This document shows, one piece after another, positions 7,513 through 13,594 of a stretch of 14,257 nt of DNA. Origin of the DNA: CAWKZT01 sp963854565 (GTDB lineage: Bacteria; Actinomycetota; Acidimicrobiia; Acidimicrobiales; JAHEJN01); NCBI GenBank assembly GCA_963854565.1, contig CAWKZT010000044.1:1-14257 (forward strand), read 5' to 3'. The position numbers and the translations under genes are program-made. Below the pieces are notes generated by a model. That model was not told the DNA's origin, searched no databases, and worked only from the letters and a program-made list of their open reading frames with translations. The first letter of the stretch is position 1. Each line of letters opens with the position of its first letter.

Positions 7513-7564
7513 TGCGGCACCCTACTCGCGTCGAAACCGTGCTGAGCACGCCAGACTGGAGACC

Positions 7565-8248
7565 ATGACGAATCCCGCTGGCGATGAAGCCAACGATGCC
7601 CCAAACATCACGCTCGAAGAACTCGAAGCCGATGAGGATGTAAACGAACCCGAACCCGAGCCTGAGGGCCCCTATCTTCGGGCCGCGGTAATTCTCGCCG
7701 CAGGGGAGGGAAGTCGTTTCGAGGGACCCGCCCACAAGCTACTCACCGAAGTAGACGGCAAACCCCTAATCCTTTGGGCCGTAGAGTCAGCGCTGGCCGC
7801 TACCGATTGTTTCGACGAAGTCATCGTCGTTTCTGGTGCGGTTGATCTCGAGGCAGTGTTGCCCGATGCGGTGACGATCCTGCACAACGATGACTGGAAG
7901 CTTGGTCAAGCAATCAGTTTGCAAGTCGCTCTGCGCTATGCAGGCATGCACGGTTACGAAGCCGTTGTAGTTGGGCTGGGGGACATGCCCGCGGTCGACC
8001 CCGAAGCCTGGAAACTCGTAGCCCGCGAGGCAGGCGAACTCGTTACCGCCGAGTACAGCGATGGCCAACGACCCCCCGTCAAGCTCCACGCTGATATCTG
8101 GCCGTTGTTACCGTTGGGTGGCGACCAAGGGGCGCGTACGCTTATGCAAATGCGGCCCGAGCTAGTAACGGCTGTATTGTGCCCGGGACTAGGGCTAGAC
8201 CTCGACACCGAAAGGGACCTCCGCAAATGGAACTCAAAGACGAAATAG
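7565..8248 (+). CDS. MobA/MocA-like nucleotidyltransferase (NTP_transf_3), molybdenum cofactor maturation
   Basis: Predicted nucleotidyltransferase of 227 residues that would attach a nucleotide (CMP in MocA, GMP in MobA) to molybdopterin. CO dehydrogenases use the cytosine dinucleotide form, so a MocA-like role fits the neighbours. The GT-A-type fold starts at about residue 40: A-V-I-L-A-A-G-E-G-S-R-F (41-52) followed by H-K-L-L-T-E-V-D-G-K-P-L. The metal-binding aspartate is D140 in V-G-L-G-D-M-P. A late G-G-D-Q-G-A-R-T-L-M motif matches the family's GDxGAR. An unusual N-terminal extension of about 38 residues is acidic and Pro/Glu-rich and precedes the catalytic domain. The start is ATG 7565, with GGAG only 3 bases upstream. 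The frame is open further upstream but overlaps the opposite-strand gene. The 3' end overlaps coxG by 22 bases. Confidence 0.85.
   Translation: MTNPAGDEANDAPNITLEELEADEDVNEPEPEPEGPYLRAAVILAAGEGSRFEGPAHKLLTEVDGKPLILWAVESALAATDCFDEVIVVSGAVDLEAVLPDAVTILHNDDWKLGQAISLQVALRYAGMHGYEAVVVGLGDMPAVDPEAWKLVAREAGELVTAEYSDGQRPPVKLHADIWPLLPLGGDQGARTLMQMRPELVTAVLCPGLGLDLDTERDLRKWNSKTK
8211..8217 (+). promoter_or_regulatory. Ribosome binding site of coxG, inside the MobA-like gene
   Basis: AAAGGGA lies 9 bases before ATG 8227 and fixes the coxG start within the last codons of the preceding gene. In-frame sequence upstream to 8179 lacks the SRPBCC pattern, so it is not part of the protein. Confidence 0.65.
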
Positions 8249-8922
8249 TTGTTAACGCCGCAATCGAGGATGTGTGGCAAGCATTCAACGATCCAGAACG
8301 CGTCGCCCCATGCTTACCGGGTGCCCAGCTCACCGAAATCGAAGGCGACGAGCTTCGCGGCCTGGTTAAGGTCAAGGTCGGTCCCATCAAGACCAACTTC
8401 AAGGGTGCAGCCACCTTCATCGAACAGAACAAGGACGATTGGCGCATCGTGATTGATGGCAAGGGCCGTGATGCCCGCTCCGGTAACGCTAATGCCCTGA
8501 TTACTGCTCAACTCGAAGAATTATCCGCAACTCAAACGAAGCTCACGGTGGTCACGGACCTCAAGCTCACCGGTAAGATCGCCAGCTTTGGTGGACGCTC
8601 GGGTGTGATGGAAGATGTCAGCGGCAAGCTGATGCAACAGTTCGCCGCCAATTTCGAAGAGATGATGGCGGCTGACGTAAGTGCTCCTGTCGGCGATCCT
8701 GCTGTCGAAGAGCCCGTGTCTGCGGAGCCTCCTACGGGAGAGACTGCTGCCGCTTTTGGGTCAGCCGCGAAACCTACGATCCGCAAGTTTGACATGCCCG
8801 AACCCGAAGCCGTCGACCTTCTCGACGCGGCGGCGGCTCCGGTAGTCAAGCGTGTCGCTCCGGTTCTTATTGGTTTGTTGCTTATCTGGTTGCTACGTCG
8901 GATATTTGGTGAAAACGACTGA
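8227..8922 (+). CDS. coxG: CoxG-like SRPBCC protein with C-terminal membrane anchor
   Basis: CoxG family protein, 231 residues. Residues 1 to about 150 form an SRPBCC (START-like) hydrophobic-cavity domain. It begins M-E-L-K-D-E-I-V-V-N-A and contains V-W-Q-A-F-N-D-P-E-R-V-A-P-C-L-P-G-A, K-V-K-V-G-P-I, F-K-G-A and the G-R-S-G-V-M-E-D-V region. A Pro/Glu/Ala-rich linker (about 150-208) leads to one hydrophobic helix at about 209-223, followed by R-R. CoxG is known to be needed for membrane attachment of CO dehydrogenase in Afipia, and in mycobacteria it has been linked to delivery of menaquinone to the enzyme. The visible domain, linker and tail anchor fit that role. It overlaps the preceding gene by 22 bases and the next gene by 14 bases, so all three are probably co-translated. 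Confidence 0.92.
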   Translation: MELKDEIVVNAAIEDVWQAFNDPERVAPCLPGAQLTEIEGDELRGLVKVKVGPIKTNFKGAATFIEQNKDDWRIVIDGKGRDARSGNANALITAQLEELSATQTKLTVVTDLKLTGKIASFGGRSGVMEDVSGKLMQQFAANFEEMMAADVSAPVGDPAVEEPVSAEPPTGETAAAFGSAAKPTIRKFDMPEPEAVDLLDAAAAPVVKRVAPVLIGLLLIWLLRRIFGEND

Positions 8923-10285
8923 CGCTGACCGTCAGGTTGTCGCCGAACTTTTAGGCCGTCAACCTCAGGGTGCTTTCGAAATTGTGGTGCGCGATGAAGC
9001 GGGCGTTCCCCGGGTTATTCGCAACGCGCCCTTTCTCGATGACGGCACCCCGATGCCGACGCGTTATTGGCTGGTGGGTCCACGCGACAACCTGCTGATG
9101 GGGCGCCTAGAGAGCGCTGGTGGTGTTCGACGCTCCGAGGCTGATCTCGATCTGGCTCAGATCCAGGTCGCCCACGATGCCTACTGCGCCGAACGCAACA
9201 GTGTGATCCCCGTCGATTACACCGGTCCACGGCCGTCCGCTGGGGTGGGTGGTACCCGCAAGGGCGTCAAGTGCTTGCATGCGCACTATGCCCATTTTCT
9301 CGCGGGGGGCGAAGACCCTGTGGGTGAGTGGATTGTCGCGCATCTCCACGAAGTCGATGAGACAATAATCGCTCCATCTACCAAGGTCGTCGCGGCCATT
9401 GATTGTGGTACCAACTCCACCCGCCTGCTCATTAGTAGGGGAGGGACCGAAACCCTCGAGCGCCGAACCAAGGTGACCCGACTTGGCCATGGTGTTGATG
9501 CAACTGGTCGTCTCGACGATGCCGCGATTGCTCGCGTGGTCGACTGTTTGGGCGAGTACAAGCAGCTCATCGATCGCCATGATGTTCAGAGCATTCGTAT
9601 GACCGCCACGTCGGCGGCTCGCGATGCCGCAAACACGGCCGACTTTTTTGATGCCGCGGAGGCCGTGCTGGGCGTGCGCCCCGAGTTGCTTGCTGGCCAC
9701 GAAGAAGGTGCTCTGGCCTACGCCGGGGCCACGTCAGACCTCGATCCCCATGACGGGCCCTATCTGCTCGTCGACATCGGCGGTGGGTCAACCGAATTTG
9801 CCGTCGGTGGACCTGAATTCGTTGGCGCAATGACTACGGACATGGGCTGTGTCCGCATGAGTGAGAAGTACCTGCACAGTGACCCGCCGCTGCCCGAAGA
9901 GCTCAGTGCCGTGATCAACGTAGTCGGTGTTCATATCGACGACGTGCTGCGAGAACTTCCCCAGGTCACCTCCGCCAGGCGATTCGTAGCCGTCGCTGGA
10001 ACCGTAGCTAGTGCTGCGGCAATCGAACAAGGACTTCACCTCTACGACCGCGACAAGGTGCATCACTTTGTGCTCACCCGGACAATGGTCGAGGAAATCT
10101 TCCGCACCCTGGCGACAGAATCGGCCGAAGACCGCGCCCACAACCCGGGGTTGTCTTTGTCACGTGTCCCCACCATCGTCGCGGGTATGGCCATCTTGGC
10201 CAAGATCATGCGCAAGCTCAACGTCGACGAGTGTCTGGTCTCCGAAACCGACATCCTCGACGGTCTCGTGTTCTCCCAGCTCTAG
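8909..10285 (+). CDS. ppx: Fused DUF501 - Ppx/GppA exopolyphosphatase
   Basis: Protein of 458 residues combining two normally separate neighbours. Residues about 5-150 are DUF501 (function unknown), with A-E-L-L-G-R-Q-P-Q-G near the start, P-T-R-Y-W-L-V-G-P and G-V-K-C-L-H-A-H-Y-A-H-F-L. Residues 159-458 are a complete Ppx/GppA-type phosphatase, which would remove terminal phosphate from polyphosphate or pppGpp. Its ASKHA phosphate loops are A-A-I-D-C-G-T-N-S at 162-170 and D-I-G-G-G-S-T-E-F at 289-297, and the C-terminal E-T-D-I-L-D-G-L segment is typical. There is no frameshift between the halves. GTG 8909, overlapping coxG by 14 bases, is the likely start; the open frame upstream to 8852 only mirrors the coxG membrane helix. 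In Mycobacterium and Streptomyces these two genes directly follow eno and the FtsB-like gene. Confidence 0.9.
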   Translation: MKTTDADRQVVAELLGRQPQGAFEIVVRDEAGVPRVIRNAPFLDDGTPMPTRYWLVGPRDNLLMGRLESAGGVRRSEADLDLAQIQVAHDAYCAERNSVIPVDYTGPRPSAGVGGTRKGVKCLHAHYAHFLAGGEDPVGEWIVAHLHEVDETIIAPSTKVVAAIDCGTNSTRLLISRGGTETLERRTKVTRLGHGVDATGRLDDAAIARVVDCLGEYKQLIDRHDVQSIRMTATSAARDAANTADFFDAAEAVLGVRPELLAGHEEGALAYAGATSDLDPHDGPYLLVDIGGGSTEFAVGGPEFVGAMTTDMGCVRMSEKYLHSDPPLPEELSAVINVVGVHIDDVLRELPQVTSARRFVAVAGTVASAAAIEQGLHLYDRDKVHHFVLTRTMVEEIFRTLATESAEDRAHNPGLSLSRVPTIVAGMAILAKIMRKLNVDECLVSETDILDGLVFSQL

Positions 10286-10327
10286 ATCTGGAATTGGTGA
10301 ATGAGTTTGAGTGGGCGAGAAGTTGGG

Positions 10328-10984
10328 CTAGATATCGCCGAGCTGGCGGCGTCGTTCGACCCGGTCGACGCCAGCATCGATACCTGGCAACTGCGTTTGG
10401 ATGGCACCGGTATGGCGTGCCGCTAGCTGAGTGACGATTTCCTCGACTTCTTGCCAGGATTTCGCCCGTAGGCCTTCGAGATCGCGGTTGTAAGGCTGAT
10501 CAAAGGTGATCACCGTGTTACCGGCATTACGCAATTTGGTGATGTTATGGACGGCATCGTCGATGTATGCATCGGCTTGCACCTCGGGCTTGTCACCCAG
10601 AAAACAAAGGTCGCGGTAAGGAATCCGGTTGTCTTCGAGCCACTGGGCCGTCTGGCCAACGGCCGCGCCGTGACCCCAGTTGACGTAGAGCCGATGTGTG
10701 ACGATGCGAATCCAGACGCCCGCGTCAGACAGGCGCCAAAGAGCCTCGGCGGCGCCTTCGATTACTGGCATGGTGGCGAACATGTCGTACTCAAGCACAG
10801 CCACGCGGTGGTAATCGGAATACTCGTCGGGTCCGAAACCCCACTCGTGGAAATCCCAACTGCGTTCCATCGGATATGTCTCGATTGGCACGTTGTTGAT
10901 GTCGGCGACGATCTCGCGAAACCGGCTGGTGTGGTTAGCAACGACCCCATCGAGATCGACACCAAGAATGAAAGGACCGCTCAT
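10328..10984 (-). CDS. HAD-type 5'-nucleotidase (NT5C/deoxyribonucleotidase-like), copy 1
   Basis: Cytosolic HAD-superfamily phosphatase of 218 residues resembling the NT5C group, which dephosphorylates (deoxy)nucleoside monophosphates. Motif 1 is G-V-D-L-D-G-V-V at 8-15, with nucleophile D10 and general acid D12. Motif 2 is I-V-T-H-R at 94-98. A lysine candidate for motif 3 is K132 in L-G-D-K-P. Motif 4 is Y-I-D-D-A at 140-144. A Q-P-Y-N stretch lies near the C-terminus. The ATG at 10984 has GGAG just upstream. The gene converges on ppx with a 42-base gap that shows no hairpin. It is divergent from a second nucleotidase of the same type at 11012. The substrate cannot be told from sequence; nucleotide phosphatase is the best guess. 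Confidence 0.8.
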   Translation of the reverse strand: MSGPFILGVDLDGVVANHTSRFREIVADINNVPIETYPMERSWDFHEWGFGPDEYSDYHRVAVLEYDMFATMPVIEGAAEALWRLSDAGVWIRIVTHRLYVNWGHGAAVGQTAQWLEDNRIPYRDLCFLGDKPEVQADAYIDDAVHNITKLRNAGNTVITFDQPYNRDLEGLRAKSWQEVEEIVTQLAARHTGAIQTQLPGIDAGVDRVERRRQLGDI

Positions 10985-11011
10985 GGGCTCCAGCCTGCCA
11001 GACTATGAGCC
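10985..11011. promoter_or_regulatory. 27-bp divergent gap between two nucleotidase genes
   Basis: Only 27 bases separate the two start codons, so promoters must overlap each other or lie within the coding regions. On the minus strand, TAGTCT, 14 bases before the ATG, fits the TANNNT -10 pattern. Its complement AGACTA followed by T lies 5-11 bases before the plus-strand GTG, which would suit a leaderless transcript. Promoter assignment is inference. Confidence 0.3.
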
Positions 11012-11581
11012 GTGCGCCTGCGATTAGGTATAGATCTTGATGGGGTAGTGGCCGATTTCAATGAAGGCTGGACCCGAATGTACAACCGCGACTTCGGGAC
11101 CGACATCCAACCCGACGATGTTGAACAGTGGAACGCCCCCGTGGGGCTTACGCACTTTGCGTCGATGTCCCAGTTTTGGAAGTGGGCCCGAACCTGTTCC
11201 GATGGCGCCTCCCTGTTTCGTGGCCTAAATACTTATGAGGGTGCGGTGAACGCTCTCAACCATTTAGCAAGACGCCATCACATCGTGATTGTTACCACGA
11301 AGCCGGGTTTCGCGGTGTGGGACACCTACGAGTGGATTGCTGAGAATCGCCTGCCCTCGACCGAGGTTCATATGGTCGATGACAAGACCACCGTTGACTG
11401 TCACGTGTATCTCGACGACGGCGATCACAACCTTTCGGCGCTGTCATATGTGCACCCAGATCGAGCCGTGGTTCGATTTGTACGCCCTTGGAATAACCCG
11501 CACCCAGGGGTCGTCGATGTGAACTCATGGGAAGAATTTGTTGCAGCTATAGATTCGCTTAGCGCGCGGGGAGCGATTTAG
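11012..11581 (+). CDS. HAD-type 5'-nucleotidase (NT5C/deoxyribonucleotidase-like), copy 2
   Basis: Second HAD phosphatase of the NT5C-like type, 189 residues. Motif 1 is G-I-D-L-D-G-V-V at 6-13, with D8 and D10 catalytic. Motif 2 is V-T-T-K at 94-97. Motif 4 is Y-L-D-D-G-D-H-N at 133-140. The sequence R-P-W-N followed by S-W-E-E-F at the C-terminus parallels Q-P-Y-N followed by S-W-Q-E-V in the divergent neighbour, so the two look like distant paralogues. The start is GTG 11012, with no Shine-Dalgarno visible in the short gap, so a leaderless mRNA is possible. It is followed 35 bases later by phnD, and could supply a nucleotide-phosphate release step next to a phosphorus importer, but that link is speculative. 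Confidence 0.8.
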   Translation: MRLRLGIDLDGVVADFNEGWTRMYNRDFGTDIQPDDVEQWNAPVGLTHFASMSQFWKWARTCSDGASLFRGLNTYEGAVNALNHLARRHHIVIVTTKPGFAVWDTYEWIAENRLPSTEVHMVDDKTTVDCHVYLDDGDHNLSALSYVHPDRAVVRFVRPWNNPHPGVVDVNSWEEFVAAIDSLSARGAI

Positions 11582-11607
11582 GTAAGGTTCGGTTGCTTAT
11601 TAGCCCT

Positions 11608-11614
11608 GGAGGGG
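11608..11614 (+). promoter_or_regulatory. Ribosome binding site of phnD
   Basis: GGAGGGG lies just before ATG 11617. It selects this ATG over an upstream in-frame TTG at 11593, and the ATG start gives a textbook lipoprotein signal peptide. Confidence 0.8.
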
Positions 11615-11616
11615 AA

Positions 11617-12813
11617 ATGAAGTTGAAACGTCTACTAGCCATTCTGCTCGCGATGGCCCTTATGGCCGCTGCTTGTGGTTCCGACGGCGACGACACCGCC
11701 GCCGAAGCACCAGCTGAAGCACCAGCTCCCGCTGAAGAACCAGCCGAGGAGCCTGCTGAAGAACCAGCCGAGGAGCCTGCTGAAGAACCAGCTGAAGAAC
11801 CAGCCGAAGAAGAGAACATGCACCCCGACTGGCCCGAGAGCCTTGTCTTCGGATTTGTGCCTTCTCAGGAACAAGATCAGTTGCAGGACGACATTCAGCC
11901 GTTTATCGATGTGCTCGAAGAAGCCCTCGGAATAGATGTTGAAGGAATCGTAACGACCGACTACACCGGCCTAGTCACGGCCATGGGTACTGACCAAGCC
12001 GACCTCGGCGCATTTGGTCCCTTCGGTTACACGCTGGGTGCCGATCAGTTCGGAAACATTGAGCCACTTATCCAGTCGGTCCGCTTCGGATCAGCTACCT
12101 ATCACGGCCAGTGGTTCACGAACGCTGACAACCTTGCTGATCTCTGTCCCGACGGGGCCCAGACCGCGACCGCCCTCGAAAATAGTGCCGACGGTGTTGT
12201 CCAGGTTGGCGCCCTCGATGCTGTGGCACTCCAGGTTGGTGTGTTCTTCGGTGACGATGGCAAGTCCCTAGGCGAGATGACCGACGATGGCGGCGCCATC
12301 AGCGCCGGTAGCTCCTGTATTGGCGATATCGCCAACGTTGCGGGCAAGACCATTGCTTGGACCACCGAGACCTCAACCTCGGGCTTCTTGTTCCCAGCCC
12401 TGCAACTGCAGGACATCGGAATCGATGCTAATGCTGACGTCAACGGTGTGTTCACCGGTGGCCACGACGCTGCGGTAAGCGCAGTACTCAACGGCGATGC
12501 CGATGTTGGCCTTTCCTTCGACGATGCCCGTCGCACCCTTCGTAAAGAGAACCTAACTGTCGGTGACGACGTCGTGGTGTTTGCCATCACCGATGAAATC
12601 CCCAACGATGTTGTGGCGATTCGCTCGGCGCTTCCCGAGGATCTCAAGGCAGCTATCTACGATGCAATCGAGGCATTCCTTGCCACCGAAGAAGGCGAAG
12701 CCATATTCGATGCCGTTTACGGTTGGACCGACATTCGGCCCGCAACCGAGAGCGACTTTGACATTGTTCGTGCCGCTGCTGCCGGCCTCGGTATCACCGA
12801 GCCTCCTGGGTGA
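11617..12813 (+). CDS. phnD: PhnD-like phosphonate/phosphite ABC transporter substrate-binding lipoprotein
   Basis: Exported binding protein of 398 residues that captures a phosphonate, phosphite or similar anion and passes it to the membrane permease. A basic N-terminus (K2, K4, R5) and hydrophobic core end in the lipobox M-A-A-A-C, so C20 would be lipidated. Residues about 27-67 form an Ala/Pro/Glu linker with EEPA repeats, tethering the domain away from the membrane. The binding domain starts at V-F-G-F-V-P and contains T-D-Y-T-G-L-V-T-A-M, G-A-F-G-P-F-G-Y, T-S-T-S-G-F at 252-257, and G-G-H-D-A-A at 281-286. In E. coli PhnD the corresponding Ser/Thr and His contact the phosphonate. Two cysteines, C177 and C234, flank an extra segment of about 55 residues and could form a disulphide. 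The ABC subunit follows after 6 bases. Confidence 0.88.
   Translation: MKLKRLLAILLAMALMAAACGSDGDDTAAEAPAEAPAPAEEPAEEPAEEPAEEPAEEPAEEPAEEENMHPDWPESLVFGFVPSQEQDQLQDDIQPFIDVLEEALGIDVEGIVTTDYTGLVTAMGTDQADLGAFGPFGYTLGADQFGNIEPLIQSVRFGSATYHGQWFTNADNLADLCPDGAQTATALENSADGVVQVGALDAVALQVGVFFGDDGKSLGEMTDDGGAISAGSSCIGDIANVAGKTIAWTTETSTSGFLFPALQLQDIGIDANADVNGVFTGGHDAAVSAVLNGDADVGLSFDDARRTLRKENLTVGDDVVVFAITDEIPNDVVAIRSALPEDLKAAIYDAIEAFLATEEGEAIFDAVYGWTDIRPATESDFDIVRAAAAGLGITEPPG
11734..11805 (+). repeat. Six tandem 12-bp units encoding E-E-P-A in the PhnD linker
   Basis: Six head-to-tail 12-base units, alternating GAAGAACCAGCC and GAGGAGCCTGCT forms, make a nested 24-base repeat. The near-identity of the 24-base pairs points to recent slippage or unequal exchange, so unit number may vary between strains. 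It is in frame and encodes a flexible acidic linker. Confidence 0.9.
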
Positions 12814-12819
12814 TCCTGA

Positions 12820-13587
12820 TTGATTGAGTTCGACGATGTCTCGGTTGTTTACCGGGGCGGAGTCCATGCATTACGCAACGTCAACCTCACGATCGACGAC
12901 GGCGAGTTCGTCGTGGTCGTGGGGTTGTCGGGCGCTGGCAAGTCCACCTTGCTGCGTGCCCTCAATGGGCTAGTTCCTGTAACTAGCGGATCGATCAAAG
13001 TCGACGGCATAGAGGTCGTCGGTGCCAATGCCGCAACAATGCGCGAGGTTCGCTCTCGCATCGGCATGATCTTTCAAACGTTCAATCTGGTCAATCGCAC
13101 CACGGTTTTGAACAACGTTCTTATGGGCCGCCTAGCCAAGGTTTCGTCATGGCGCTCCACGCTGGGTATGTGGCCCGCCGAGGATCGTGAGCTGGCCTTT
13201 CAGGCTCTCGAACGCGTTGGCATCGTCGACAAGGCGTACGTTCGAGCCTCGAACCTGTCTGGTGGTCAGCAACAGCGCGTGGGTATTGCGCGTGCGCTGG
13301 CCCAAGAACCCGCCGTCATGTTGGCCGACGAACCCGTCGCTGCGCTTGACCCGGTGACCAGTCATCAGGTGATGGGCGATCTCAAGCGAATCAACCGCGA
13401 TCTCAACATCACCACACTCGTTAACTTGCATTTCCTTGACCTCGCCCGGCAATACGGCCGGCGCCTTGTTGGTTTGCGCGACGGCGAGCTGGTTTTTGAT
13501 GGCGACATTGCTGATGTCGACGACGAGACTCTGCGCATGATTTATGGTCGGGCTATTACTCCTGACGATTTGCTCAAGGAAAACTAG
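12820..13587 (+). CDS. phnC: PhnC-like phosphonate ABC transporter ATP-binding protein
   Basis: Cytoplasmic ATPase subunit of 255 residues that powers the phosphonate-type importer. Walker A is G-L-S-G-A-G-K-S-T at 35-43. The Q-loop lies in I-F-Q-T-F-N-L. The signature is L-S-G-G-Q-Q-Q-R at 146-153. Walker B is V-M-L-A-D-E at 166-171, followed by A-A-L-D-P and the switch histidine in V-N-L-H-F. The F-N-L-V-N-R-T-T-V-L-N-N-V-L-M-G-R segment and the S-S-W-R-S-T-L-G stretch are typical of PhnC rather than of other ABC ATPases. The start is TTG 12820, 6 bases after phnD, with GGGTGA overlapping the phnD stop as a modest ribosome site. The gene is complete and in an operon with phnD and phnE. Confidence 0.93.
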   Translation: MIEFDDVSVVYRGGVHALRNVNLTIDDGEFVVVVGLSGAGKSTLLRALNGLVPVTSGSIKVDGIEVVGANAATMREVRSRIGMIFQTFNLVNRTTVLNNVLMGRLAKVSSWRSTLGMWPAEDRELAFQALERVGIVDKAYVRASNLSGGQQQRVGIARALAQEPAVMLADEPVAALDPVTSHQVMGDLKRINRDLNITTLVNLHFLDLARQYGRRLVGLRDGELVFDGDIADVDDETLRMIYGRAITPDDLLKEN

Positions 13588-13594
13588 GTCTGCG

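Noticed and set aside
8852..8908. Cys-containing hydrophobic leader that would make the DUF501-Ppx protein look secreted
   Set aside because: These codons are the out-of-frame reading of the coxG membrane helix. GTG 8909 gives the normal DUF501 start, and both domains are cytoplasmic.
11734..11805. CRISPR-like or regulatory tandem repeat
   Set aside because: The units are contiguous, without spacers, in frame, and encode a linker in a lipoprotein.
11559..11819. Ser/Gly/Ala-repeat protein on the minus strand at the PhnD linker
   Set aside because: It is the reverse complement of the EEPA repeats in the same gene. No ribosome site or family match supports it.
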